From: Streptacidiphilus carbonis
GTDB lineage: Bacteria > Actinomycetota > Actinomycetes > Streptomycetales > Streptomycetaceae
NCBI RefSeq assembly: GCF_000787775.1
Contig: NZ_BBPM01000001.1
Span: forward strand, 199,887 to 263,886
DNA length: 64,000 nt
Reading direction: 5' to 3'
In this document: positions 1 through 7,898 of the stretch, one piece after another
Numbering within the stretch: the stretch's first letter is position 1
Layout of the letters: each line of letters opens with the position of its first letter
The notes under the pieces: generated by a model
The model's database searches: none
What the model saw: only the letters and a program-made list of their open reading frames with translations
What the model was told of the DNA's origin: nothing
Translations under genes and position numbers: made by a program

Positions 1-18
1 GGGGGGGGGGGGGGGGGG
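1..18. repeat. 18-G homopolymer at window edge
   Basis: The first 18 bases are all G, followed by more C-rich sequence before the stop codon of the first gene at 57. A run this long is unusual even in very GC-rich DNA. It may be a real slippage-prone tract or an assembly or contig-edge artefact; the sequence alone cannot separate these. Confidence 0.6.
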
Positions 19-56
19 CCCGCCCCCCCTGCCCGCCCCTGTCCGGATCGGCCCGC

Positions 57-2360
57 CTACTCGAACTGTGCGTTCGAGGGCGCGGTCAGTCTGCCGAGCA
101 GCGGCAGCGCCGTCAGGATCGCCAGCACCGAGGCCAGCAGCCCGGCGCCCATCAGCGCGAAGTAGGCGCCGTCCGGCGCGGCCAGATGGGCGTGCTGCGG
201 GACCAGCGCCAGCACCAGCGGCAGCGACGTGCCGAAGCCGATCACTCCGGCCACCACGGTCGCGGTGAGCAGCGGCAGCATGGATTCCAGCACCACCGCC
301 CGGTACAGCGTCGGCGTCGGCGTTCCGCTCAGCCGCAGCAGGGTGAACGGCCGCCTGCGCTCGACCAGGCTCCCGCCGACGGACACCGCCAGACTGCACC
401 CGGCGACCAGGACGGTCAGCCCGACCAGCACCTCGATGACCCGTTCGGCGGCCCTGAGCAGCCCGGCCCGGGCCTGGCCGACCTCGCCGAAGGTCTGCGG
501 GGGCTGGGTGACACCGTTGGCGGACAGGTAGGTGGACAGCAGGGTGCGGATCTGTTCGAGGGTGTCCGAGCTGTCCACCTTGACCAGCACGGTGCGCAGG
601 TCCAGCTGCGAGACGTCGATGGTCCCGGTGGCGCTGGCACTGGTGACCAGCGGCAACTGCCGCTCCAGGGAGAGCAGGTTGTCGTCCTGGAGCGCCCTGA
701 AGTCCGCCTTGACGTCCTGGGCCCCCGGCGCGCACTGCCCGAGGGCGCTGAGCTCGCGCAGATCGGCGCAGGCGACGATCTCCCCGCCGCTGCCGCGGGC
801 CGGCGTCGTGGAGACGGCACTGTCCGAGTAGATCGGCACCACGGTCGTCCCGGGGAAGGAGCGCAGTCGGCCGAGCAGCGGGACGGCGGTCTGCGGGGAC
901 AGTCCGAGGGCGCCGGGGGCCGGCCCGGCCGCTGTGCCCGGACCGTTGTCCGGCCCGGGTTTCGAGGTGGCGTCGACCGCGAAGCCGGCCTGCAGCACCT
1001 GGGTCAGCGACCCGGCGGATCCGCTGTTCTGCCCGTCGACCACTGACGGCACCAGGCCGCCGATGGCCGTCCCCACCAGGACCGCCAGCACCAGCCCGCT
1101 CACCGCCCGGAAGGCCGCCTTGGGGTTGTCCGCCAGCCGTCGGGCGGCCAGCAGCGCGGCGGGACCCCTGGTGAGCCTGGCCAGGCCCCGGGCCACCTGC
1201 AGGGTGAGCCAGGAGCCGCTGAGGATCAGCCCGGCCATGATCAGCAGCACCCCGAGCTGGGCCAGTGCCAGCGCCGAACTGCTGGGCCCGCTCGTCGACT
1301 TGTTCTGGAATCCGAGGATCACCAGCGGCCCGACGAAGATGACCAGGCCGAGCAGCAGCGGTGCCAGCCGCCAGGCCCCGGGAGCGGGCGGCGTCGCCCG
1401 GCGGCTGGTGCCCAGCGGGGAGACGCGTACCCGCCGCAGCGACCAGAGCGCGGCCGTCGCGGAGGCCAGCGGCACGACGACGACCACGGCGGCGTAGTCC
1501 GCCGCGGTGGGGTGCACCACCGCGGGGAAGAACCGCGAGCCGGTCACCGCGAGGTCGTTGACCCCGGAGCGGATCAGCTGGAAGACGCCGATGCCCAGCA
1601 GCGTGCCGAGCAGCGCGCCGACGGCGGAGTCCACCGAGGCGATCACATTGATCTGCCGGGGCGTCGCGCCGACCAGGCGCATCGCGGCGTAGCGCTCCTC
1701 GCGCCGGGCGGCGGCGAGCCGGGTGGCCGTGCTGATCAGGATCAGCAGCGGGAACAGCACCGCGATCGTGCCCAGGCGGAAGCCGTACTGGTAGATGTTG
1801 GAGGTGCTGATGTCGCTGTGCTTGGTCGCGACCCGGGTGACGTACTCGGTGCCGGAGTCGGCGGCGAGCTGCGCGGGGGTGTGGCCGACGACCACCACCA
1901 GCTGCTCCGGTCCGGTGAGCGCGGCATCGCCGATCAGCCCGGACTGGGTGCCGGGGAACCTGTCGCCGAGCTGGTCGGCGGGGACCGTGCGGAGCAGCGC
2001 CGCCAGTGCCGGGGAGACCACGAACTGCCCGGCGCCCGGCAGCTGCCGCAGGCCGGGGATGGTCGGTGCGTCGGGGCCCAGTGGGGCGACGTCAAGCCGC
2101 TCCACGGTCTTGCCGTGGAAGTAGTCGTCGCTGACGTTCCACAGCGTGCCGGAGCCGGGGATGGCGGCGGTGCTGCTCACCGCGGTGCCGTGGGTGCACT
2201 CCCAGCACTGCCGGTCCATCAGGGTCTGGTAGCCGCGGTAGTCGGCGAGGATCGACAGCACCACCGCGACGCCCAGGGCGACGGCGGCGACGATGGCGGC
2301 CAGACGCACCAGCGCCTCCCTGCCGCCCTGGAGCGAGAGCCGGAGGCCGAGGCGGAGCAT
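57..2360 (-). CDS. FtsX/MacB-type ABC transporter permease
   Basis: A 767-residue membrane protein of the FtsX-like permease family, the transmembrane partner of LolD/MacB-type ATPases that drive export or extraction of lipids, peptides or drugs. An N-terminal membrane segment (about residues 18-40) is followed by an extracytoplasmic region of about 150 residues. Then comes a first FtsX block near 195-315 with the typical basic motif around LAAARREERYAAMRLVG, a middle group of hydrophobic helices, a second external domain, and a second FtsX block in the last 130 residues. The ATG shares one base with the stop codon of the ATPase gene upstream (TGATG), so the two are translationally coupled. 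They form an operon with the PadR regulator at 3115-3642. The substrate is unknown. Confidence 0.9.
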   Translation of the reverse strand: MLRLGLRLSLQGGREALVRLAAIVAAVALGVAVVLSILADYRGYQTLMDRQCWECTHGTAVSSTAAIPGSGTLWNVSDDYFHGKTVERLDVAPLGPDAPTIPGLRQLPGAGQFVVSPALAALLRTVPADQLGDRFPGTQSGLIGDAALTGPEQLVVVVGHTPAQLAADSGTEYVTRVATKHSDISTSNIYQYGFRLGTIAVLFPLLILISTATRLAAARREERYAAMRLVGATPRQINVIASVDSAVGALLGTLLGIGVFQLIRSGVNDLAVTGSRFFPAVVHPTAADYAAVVVVVPLASATAALWSLRRVRVSPLGTSRRATPPAPGAWRLAPLLLGLVIFVGPLVILGFQNKSTSGPSSSALALAQLGVLLIMAGLILSGSWLTLQVARGLARLTRGPAALLAARRLADNPKAAFRAVSGLVLAVLVGTAIGGLVPSVVDGQNSGSAGSLTQVLQAGFAVDATSKPGPDNGPGTAAGPAPGALGLSPQTAVPLLGRLRSFPGTTVVPIYSDSAVSTTPARGSGGEIVACADLRELSALGQCAPGAQDVKADFRALQDDNLLSLERQLPLVTSASATGTIDVSQLDLRTVLVKVDSSDTLEQIRTLLSTYLSANGVTQPPQTFGEVGQARAGLLRAAERVIEVLVGLTVLVAGCSLAVSVGGSLVERRRPFTLLRLSGTPTPTLYRAVVLESMLPLLTATVVAGVIGFGTSLPLVLALVPQHAHLAAPDGAYFALMGAGLLASVLAILTALPLLGRLTAPSNAQFE

Positions 2361-3118
2361 CAGCGGCCGCCTTCCACCGGGAACGGGCTGGTCACCAGGC
2401 CGTCGCGGACCATGATCTCGCGGTCGGCGTAGGCGGCGACCCGGGCGTCATGGGTGACCAGCACCACCGTGGTGCCCTCGGCCCGGGCCAGGTCGGTGAG
2501 CAGGTCCATGACGCGCTCGCCGGTGAGCGAGTCCAGGGAGCCGGTCGGCTCGTCCGCGAACACCACCCGCGGGTGGATCACCAGTGCCCTGGCGATGGCG
2601 ACGCGCTGTGCCTGGCCGCCGGAGAGCTCACCGGTGCGCCGGCCGCCCAGCCCGTCCAGCTCCAGCCGGTTCAGCCAGTCGTCGGCCTTGCGGTAGGCGT
2701 CCTTGCGGTCGTCCCGGTTGAACAGCAGCGGCAGCGCGATGTTGTCGGCGACCGTCAGTTCCGGTACCAGCTGGCCGAACTGGAAGACGAACCCGAAGGC
2801 GGTGCGGCGCAGCTCGGTCCGCCTGTTCTCGTTCAGCAGGTCCAGCCTGCCGCCGTCGAACCACACCTCGCCGCGGTCCGGCCGGAAGATCCCGGCCAGG
2901 CAGTGCAGCAGCGTCGACTTGCCCGAACCGCTGGGGCCCATCACGGCCACGATCTCGCCCGGGTCGACCGCCAGGTCGGCGCCCTGCAGCGCGGGCGTGC
3001 TGCCGAAGGAGCGGTACAGGCCCCGGGCCTCGATCAGCGGGCCGCCGCCGTCGCCGGTCCCGCCGGGGGAGGGGACGGTCAGCGACTTCCCGGGCTTCGG
3101 GTACTCTGCGGCGCTCAT
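2360..3118 (-). CDS. ABC transporter ATP-binding protein (LolD/MacB type)
   Basis: A 252-residue nucleotide-binding subunit that should power the FtsX permease encoded immediately downstream. Visible motifs are Walker A (GPSGSGKST), the Q-loop region (FVFQFGQL), the ABC signature (LSGGQAQRVAIARAL), Walker B with its catalytic glutamate (VVFADEPTGSLD) and the H-loop (VLVTHD). The order and spacing are those of LolD/MacB ATPases. The protein has an N-terminal extension of about 25 residues before the ATPase fold. Its ATG overlaps the stop of the PadR gene by four bases (ATGA), which supports a regulator-ATPase-permease operon. Such units in actinomycetes often export lipids or toxic compounds, but nothing here identifies the cargo. 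Confidence 0.93.
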   Translation of the reverse strand: MSAAEYPKPGKSLTVPSPGGTGDGGGPLIEARGLYRSFGSTPALQGADLAVDPGEIVAVMGPSGSGKSTLLHCLAGIFRPDRGEVWFDGGRLDLLNENRRTELRRTAFGFVFQFGQLVPELTVADNIALPLLFNRDDRKDAYRKADDWLNRLELDGLGGRRTGELSGGQAQRVAIARALVIHPRVVFADEPTGSLDSLTGERVMDLLTDLARAEGTTVVLVTHDARVAAYADREIMVRDGLVTSPFPVEGGR

Positions 3119-3642
3119 GACGCGGCCACCATGTCCGCGAGGGTGCTGAGCCGGGCACCGGTGAGGTCGATCCAGCGCAGGTCGGCCTCCAGATGGAACA
3201 GCCGGTGGTCGGCGAGCAGCGCGTCGACCGGGTCGCCGCTGCGACGAAGGGCCGTCAGTTCGCGCATCCGCTTGAGGTGCGAGGCGCGCTGGGCGTTGAG
3301 GTAGCCCTCGGCGTCGCGTCCCAGCATCAGCGCCAGCACGACCTTGACGAACAGTACGGTCTGCAGATTGGGGTCGCCGTCCACCGGCTCGGCCAGCCAG
3401 GACTCGACCTCGTTCCGGCCGGCCGGGGTGATCGCGTAGCGCTTGCGGTCCGGGCCGCTGCCGGCCTCGTTCTCCCCGGCGACGACCTTGCCGTCGCGGG
3501 CGAGCCGCCCGAGGGTCGAGTAGACCTGGCCGGGGGGAAGGGCCTTGCCCCGGACGAAGAAGGTGTCGTAGTCGCGCTTGAGGTCGTATCCATGGCTCGG
3601 CTCGCGGTCGAGCAGCCCCAACAGGGTCAGCGGAACACTCAT
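3115..3642 (-). CDS. PadR family transcriptional regulator
   Basis: A 175-residue PadR-type repressor: an N-terminal winged helix (LTLLGLLDREPSHGYDLKR, residues 5-24, the classic PadR start) and a C-terminal helical domain of the Vir family that dimerises. It is the first gene of an operon with an ABC ATPase and FtsX permease, so it most likely represses that exporter and itself. The minus-strand promoter has a TACGGT -10 element ending six bases before the ATG, so the transcript is probably leaderless. An inverted repeat lies just upstream (3657-3687). The ligand is unknown. Confidence 0.9.
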   Translation of the reverse strand: MSVPLTLLGLLDREPSHGYDLKRDYDTFFVRGKALPPGQVYSTLGRLARDGKVVAGENEAGSGPDRKRYAITPAGRNEVESWLAEPVDGDPNLQTVLFVKVVLALMLGRDAEGYLNAQRASHLKRMRELTALRRSGDPVDALLADHRLFHLEADLRWIDLTGARLSTLADMVAAS

Positions 3643-3648
3643 GGCGTT

Positions 3649-3687
3649 ACCGTACGCCGAGTATGGATACTGCGTCTATACACTCGG
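3649..3687 (-). promoter_or_regulatory. PadR promoter and candidate operator
   Basis: On the minus strand TACGGT (3649-3654) sits six bases before the PadR ATG, as in leaderless actinomycete promoters. Upstream, the arms CCGAGT (3657-3662) and ACTCGG (3682-3687) form an inverted repeat. Its core also has partly symmetrical GTATGGATAC/GTCTATACAC sequence. The repeat lies between this gene and the divergent methyltransferase and could control both. Confidence 0.5.
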
Positions 3688-3736
3688 TATCTACATCCGA
3701 ATATTGCGCTCAGCGGCCCCCCGGTAAGGTCTGCGC

Positions 3737-4384
3737 ATGGCTGAGCCGACTCATCTGACCGAGATCCGCGCCTCCTACGACACCGTCGCCGAGTCCTACG
3801 CCGGGCTGGTGGGCCCGGCCTTCGAGAACGACCTGCTGGGGCGTTCGACGATGGCCGCGTTCGCCGAGCTGGTACTGGCCGGCGGCGACCGCCCCGTCCT
3901 CGACGCGGGCTGCGGGCCAGGACATGTGACGGCCCATCTGCACACCCTGGGCCTGGACGCCTTCGGCGTCGAGCTGTCACCGGTGATGGTCGGGGTGGCC
4001 CGGCGGACGCACCCCGGTCTGCGATTCGACGTCGGCACGATGACCGCCCTGGACCTGCCCGACGGCGGGCTCGGGGGAGTCGTCGCCTGGTACTCGACCG
4101 TGCACACCCCCACGGAGGAACTGCCGGTGGCGTTCCGCGAGTTCCACCGGGTGCTGGCCCCCGGCGGCCACGTGCTGCTCGGCTTCCACGTCGGCGACGA
4201 GAAGCGCCGCAAGGACCAGGGCTACGGCCATCCCATGTCCCTCGACCTCTACCTGCGCCCACCGGAACTGATCGCCGAACTGGCCACCGCCGCCGGCCTG
4301 GTGCTGGACGCCACCCTGCTCAGGGACCTGCAGGGGCCCGGAGCCCCGCAGGCCTGCCTGCTGCTCCACCGACCGGGCGGATGA
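3737..4384 (+). CDS. Class I SAM-dependent methyltransferase
   Basis: A 215-residue protein with the Rossmann-like methyltransferase fold. Motif I is VLDAGCGPGHVTAHL (about residues 54-68), followed by the acidic end of the second strand (GVELSP), motif II (FDVGTMTALDLPDG) and a later ARVLAPGGHVLLGFH-type strand. The organisation is that of UbiE/Methyltransf_11 small-molecule methyltransferases; the acceptor is not predictable. TAAGGT at 3725-3730 ends six bases before the ATG and there is no Shine-Dalgarno sequence, so it is probably transcribed leaderless. It is divergent from the PadR regulator. Nothing ties it firmly to the exporter. Confidence 0.88.
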   Translation: MAEPTHLTEIRASYDTVAESYAGLVGPAFENDLLGRSTMAAFAELVLAGGDRPVLDAGCGPGHVTAHLHTLGLDAFGVELSPVMVGVARRTHPGLRFDVGTMTALDLPDGGLGGVVAWYSTVHTPTEELPVAFREFHRVLAPGGHVLLGFHVGDEKRRKDQGYGHPMSLDLYLRPPELIAELATAAGLVLDATLLRDLQGPGAPQACLLLHRPGG

Positions 4385-4437
4385 GGACGCCAGGGATCAG
4401 GCCGACCCGACCGTCAGCTCCGCGTGGAGGCACCCCT

Positions 4438-4487
4438 CTGCGGCCCGGTCGCCCGCCCCGGCAAGGGGACGGGTGACCGGGCCGCAG
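4438..4487. terminator. Bidirectional hairpin terminator
   Basis: Perfect 13-base arms CTGCGGCCCGGTC (4438-4450) and GACCGGGCCGCAG (4475-4487) enclose a second partly paired stem. The hairpin lies between the convergent ends of the methyltransferase (4384) and the galactanase (4498). Confidence 0.75.
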
Positions 4488-4497
4488 GGAGCAAGGT

Positions 4498-6003
4498 TCA
4501 GTTCAGGGTCCAGGACTGGTTGCTGCCGCCGTTGGCGGCCCACTGGTCGACCACCGCGCCGGCCGTGGTGGACTGGCCGCTGACGTCGACGGTCCAGCCG
4601 CTCTTCAGGTTGACCAGCACGTAGGTGGTGTCGGTGGAACTGGTCCAGCTGCCGGTGGAGGCCAGCGCCCACTGCTGGTTGGTCCCGCCGTTGCAGGTCC
4701 AGATGTCCAGCTGGGTGCCCTGGGCCAGCGAGCTGTTCGGCACCTCCAGGCACTTGCCGGAGGCAGTGCCGGTCAGCGTGTAGACATTGCCGGAGACCCG
4801 GGTCGGCGCCCACTTCTGGTTGCCGCCGCCGGTCGCGGTCCACTGGATGATGTGCGCCCCGTTGGCCGTGGAGCCGCTGCTGACGTCCATCAGCAGACCG
4901 CTGTTGGCGGCGGTGAGGGTTCGGGTGGCGGCGGTCGGGTTGGAGGTGCCGGACCAGGCGCCGGTGGTGACGTCCAGGGTCCAGCTGTTCTGCCAGCCCA
5001 CCGAGACGGTGGTGCCGCTCAGCGTCAGCGGCAGCCAGACCATGGGCGAGGCACCCAGGTCGCCGGTGGTCCAGCGGTCGCCGGCGTAGATGTAGGTGGT
5101 CCCCGAACTGCCCTGCACCGGGATGATGTTGGCGGTCTGGGTGGTGTAGGTCCGGGTGCCCGCCGGGGCGAAGGTGCGGAACGCGGACCAGGTCCCGGTC
5201 AGCGAGGTGGCGGTGGCGTAGACGTTGTCGTTGGCGCTCCAGCCGCTGAGGTGCGAGCCCAGCAGGTAGTAGACGCCGTTGGCCTTGACCATGGCCGGAG
5301 CCTCGTAGTCGGCGAAGACCTGGACCGAGGAGACCACGCTGAGGTAGTCGCCGGAGAGCTTGTCGATGCGCAGGCCGTTGGCGCGGTCCTCGCTCAGCAG
5401 GTAGCCGGTGCCGTCGGTGTCCTGGAACAGCCCGATGTCCCGGCTCTGGAAGCCCAGCGGCTGTGAGCTGCCGAGATAGCTGTAGGCGCCGCAGGGGGTG
5501 CTGCTGGTGGCGACGCCCACCTTGGCCTCGCTGTAGCCGGCGTTGTCGATGTGCAGGTACATCACGTACATGCCGGTGCTGCTGTTGTAGATGACCTTGG
5601 GGCGCTCCACCACGCGGTTCGGGCCGAGGTCCCCGCTGCTCTGCTCGCTCAGCGCGGCGCCCTGGTAGGTCCAGTGGGACAGGTCGGTGGAGCTGTAGCA
5701 GTTGACGGACTGGAAGGCGGCGTCGGACGAGCTCTCGCCGGACTTGTTCTCGCCGAAGCCGTACCAGGTGGAGCCGACCTTGATGATGCCGAGGCCGTGC
5801 ATCTGCAGGGCGTTGCCGGAGCTGTCGTTCCAGGCGCTGCCGGGGGTGAACGTGCTGCTGGTGTCCGCGAAGGCGGCCTGCGCCGGCAGCAGTACGGCGA
5901 GGCCGCCGATCGCGGCGGTGGTCAGGACGGTGGCGAGGGCGGTGACGAGGGTGCACAGGAGGGCGCGTAGGCGCCGGGTGGGGGTCAGGACGAGCCTGGA
6001 CAT
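4498..6003 (-). CDS. Secreted GH43 (subfamily 24-like) exo-beta-1,3-galactanase with CBM13
   Basis: A 501-residue secreted enzyme. Residues 1-46 form a signal peptide (twin-arginine-like RRLRALL, hydrophobic core, AFA-type cleavage). A five-bladed propeller follows, with stretches such as GSTWYGFGENKSG, NRVVERPKVIYN, EAKVGVATS, PLGFQSRDIGLFQDTDGTGYLL and YEAPAMVK that are typical of GH43 subfamily 24 galactan 1,3-beta-galactosidases. The last ~130 residues are a ricin-type CBM13 with three QxW motifs (QKW, QQW, QSW). That architecture is known from streptomycete exo-beta-1,3-galactanases acting on type II arabinogalactan. The start is set by GGAGGG eight bases before the ATG at 6003; the frame stays open further upstream, into the GH35 gene, but has no ribosome site there. 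It is last in the galactan operon. The family call is by pattern recognition, so a GH43 arabinanase is the alternative. Confidence 0.82.
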   Translation of the reverse strand: MSRLVLTPTRRLRALLCTLVTALATVLTTAAIGGLAVLLPAQAAFADTSSTFTPGSAWNDSSGNALQMHGLGIIKVGSTWYGFGENKSGESSSDAAFQSVNCYSSTDLSHWTYQGAALSEQSSGDLGPNRVVERPKVIYNSSTGMYVMYLHIDNAGYSEAKVGVATSSTPCGAYSYLGSSQPLGFQSRDIGLFQDTDGTGYLLSEDRANGLRIDKLSGDYLSVVSSVQVFADYEAPAMVKANGVYYLLGSHLSGWSANDNVYATATSLTGTWSAFRTFAPAGTRTYTTQTANIIPVQGSSGTTYIYAGDRWTTGDLGASPMVWLPLTLSGTTVSVGWQNSWTLDVTTGAWSGTSNPTAATRTLTAANSGLLMDVSSGSTANGAHIIQWTATGGGNQKWAPTRVSGNVYTLTGTASGKCLEVPNSSLAQGTQLDIWTCNGGTNQQWALASTGSWTSSTDTTYVLVNLKSGWTVDVSGQSTTAGAVVDQWAANGGSNQSWTLN

Positions 6004-6050
6004 GACGGTCCCTCCAACGGTGTGCCGGGTGGGGTGGTGGTTCCTTGGCG

Positions 6051-7802
6051 CTACTCCTCGGTGGGCCCGAGGTCGGCGACCTCGCGCAGGTCGACGGTGC
6101 GGCCGGTGGAGCCGTGGAGTTCGAGCAGGACGATCTCGTTGGCTCCGGGCCGCAGCACGGGGGCGGGCACGTACAGCGAGCGCTGCGGCCCGCGGGACCA
6201 GTAGCGGCCCAGGTTGAAGCCGTTGACCCAGGCGATGCCCTTGGTCCAGCCGTCCAGGTGCAGATGGCTGTCGGCTGAACGGTCGGCCTGGAAGGTGCCC
6301 CGGTGCAGCACCGGCCCGGGGACGGGGACGTCGGGGGCCGGGCCGAAGGCGAAGGGGGCGAGGTCGTCCAGCGGCAGCGGCAGGCTTGACCATTCGTCAG
6401 CCGGCTTGCCGTTGACCGTCACCGGGCCGATCAGGCCCTTGCGGTCGTGCAGGGCCGCCCCGTAGTTGACCCGCCCCTGGTTCTCCACCAGCACCCGCAG
6501 CTCCGCCCCGCCGTCGGGCACGGTGAAGACCAGGGTGTGCTCGTGGTTCTCGCGCTCCAGGACGCCCACCGGCTGCCCGTCCAGGAAGACCTGGGCGCGG
6601 TCGCGCACGGCGCCGACGGTGAGCCGGGTCGGTCCGGGCGTCCGCAGCCGGGTGGTGTAGAGCACGAAACCGAAGCTCTGCCCCAGCTCCTCCATGGTCA
6701 GCGGACGGTCGCCGGAAACCGGGGTGCCGAGGGCCGGGAGGTCGGCGAACAGCGGTGCCTGCTCGGTGAGTTCGATGCCGGACCGGGCGAACTTGGCGGA
6801 GGGCGCCGGGACCGGCTGCTCGGGCACCGACGCATGCCGGGCGATGACCTCGCGGAAGGCACGGTACTTGGGAGTGGCGTCGCCGGCCTCGTCGAGCGGG
6901 GCGTCGTAATCGTAGGAGGTGATGGTGGCGCGGTAGTCGCCCTTGTCGTTGGCGCCGTTGGTGAAGCCGAAGTTGGTGCCGCCGTGGAACATGTAGAAGT
7001 TCACCGACGCACCGGCGGACAGCATCTCGTCCAGGGTCCGGGCGGCGTCGGCGGCCGGGCGGACGGTGTGCTTGCCGCCCCAGCGGTCGAACCAGCCGTT
7101 CCAGAACTCGGTGCACATCAGCGGCCCGGTCGGCTGCTGCGCACGCAGCGCAGCCAGCCCGCGTTCCGCGCCGGAGCCGAAGTTGACGGTGCGCAGCACC
7201 CCGTCCAGGCCGCCGCCGGCCAGGTCGCCCGGCTGGTCGGAGGTGAACAGCGGGACGTCGACGCCGCGCTTGACCAGGGCCTGGGCCAGCCGGGTCAGAT
7301 AGCCGGCGTCCTCGCCGAAGGCGCCGTACTCGTTCTCCAACTGGACGGCGATGACCGGTCCGCCGCGGGTGGACAGGTACGGCAGGACGGCGGGCAGCAG
7401 CCGGTCCAGGTAGTCGTCGGTCGCGGCCACGAAGCCCGGGTGGGTGGTGCGCAGCTCCATGGTGGGGTCGGCCAGCAGCCAGGACGGCAGCCCGCCGCCC
7501 TCCCACTCGGCGCAGATGTAGGGTCCGGGCCGCAGCAGTACGTGCAGCCCCTCCGCCGCGGCCAGCTCCAGGAAGCGCGGCAGGTCCAGGATGCCGTCCA
7601 GGGAGAACACGTCCGGACGCGGGGCGTGCAGGTTCCAGGGGACGTAGGTGTCGACGGTGTTGAGGCCCATCAGCCGGGCCTTGTGCAGCCGGTCGGCCCA
7701 CTGCTCGGGGTGGACCCGGAAGTAGTGCAGTCCGCCGGAGAGGATGCGGAACGGCTGGCCGTCCAGGTGGAATCCGTCATCGGTGATGTCGAGTATGGCC
7801 AC
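6051..7802 (-). CDS. GH35 beta-galactosidase
   Basis: A 583-residue glycoside hydrolase of family 35. The N-terminal TIM barrel shows SGGLHYFRVHPEQW, TYVPWNLHAP, RPGPYICAEWE and the acid/base motif VQLENEYG (likely catalytic E158). The nucleophile motif is MCTEFWNGWFDRWGG (likely E232). C-terminal beta-sandwich domains follow, with the family-typical GWTKGIAWVNGFNLGRYW near residue 515. There is no signal peptide, so it should cleave galacto-oligosaccharides in the cytoplasm after import. It lies between the galactanase and the solute-binding protein gene. A hairpin at 7847-7873 separates it from the latter and may lower its expression. Confidence 0.93.
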   Translation of the reverse strand: MAILDITDDGFHLDGQPFRILSGGLHYFRVHPEQWADRLHKARLMGLNTVDTYVPWNLHAPRPDVFSLDGILDLPRFLELAAAEGLHVLLRPGPYICAEWEGGGLPSWLLADPTMELRTTHPGFVAATDDYLDRLLPAVLPYLSTRGGPVIAVQLENEYGAFGEDAGYLTRLAQALVKRGVDVPLFTSDQPGDLAGGGLDGVLRTVNFGSGAERGLAALRAQQPTGPLMCTEFWNGWFDRWGGKHTVRPAADAARTLDEMLSAGASVNFYMFHGGTNFGFTNGANDKGDYRATITSYDYDAPLDEAGDATPKYRAFREVIARHASVPEQPVPAPSAKFARSGIELTEQAPLFADLPALGTPVSGDRPLTMEELGQSFGFVLYTTRLRTPGPTRLTVGAVRDRAQVFLDGQPVGVLERENHEHTLVFTVPDGGAELRVLVENQGRVNYGAALHDRKGLIGPVTVNGKPADEWSSLPLPLDDLAPFAFGPAPDVPVPGPVLHRGTFQADRSADSHLHLDGWTKGIAWVNGFNLGRYWSRGPQRSLYVPAPVLRPGANEIVLLELHGSTGRTVDLREVADLGPTEE

Positions 7803-7846
7803 GGTTGTCTGGCTCCGCTATCGGTACAGGGGCGGTCGGGGCGGGG

Positions 7847-7873
7847 TCCGGCCGCCCGTGGTGGGCGGCCGGA
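7847..7873 (-). terminator. Intercistronic hairpin after binding-protein gene
   Basis: Perfect 11-base arms TCCGGCCGCCC and GGGCGGCCGGA with a five-base loop lie between the binding-protein gene and GH35. No T-run follows. It could terminate partially or protect the upstream messenger, a common way to make binding-protein transcript more abundant than enzyme transcript. Confidence 0.6.
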
Positions 7874-7898
7874 GGGATGGGCGGCCGGTGCGCGGTGC

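Noticed and set aside
57-3642. Joining the left-edge FtsX operon with the right-edge FtsX gene as one duplicated system
   Set aside because: The right-edge protein has a different external domain and orientation and its partner genes lie outside the window, so the link cannot be supported.
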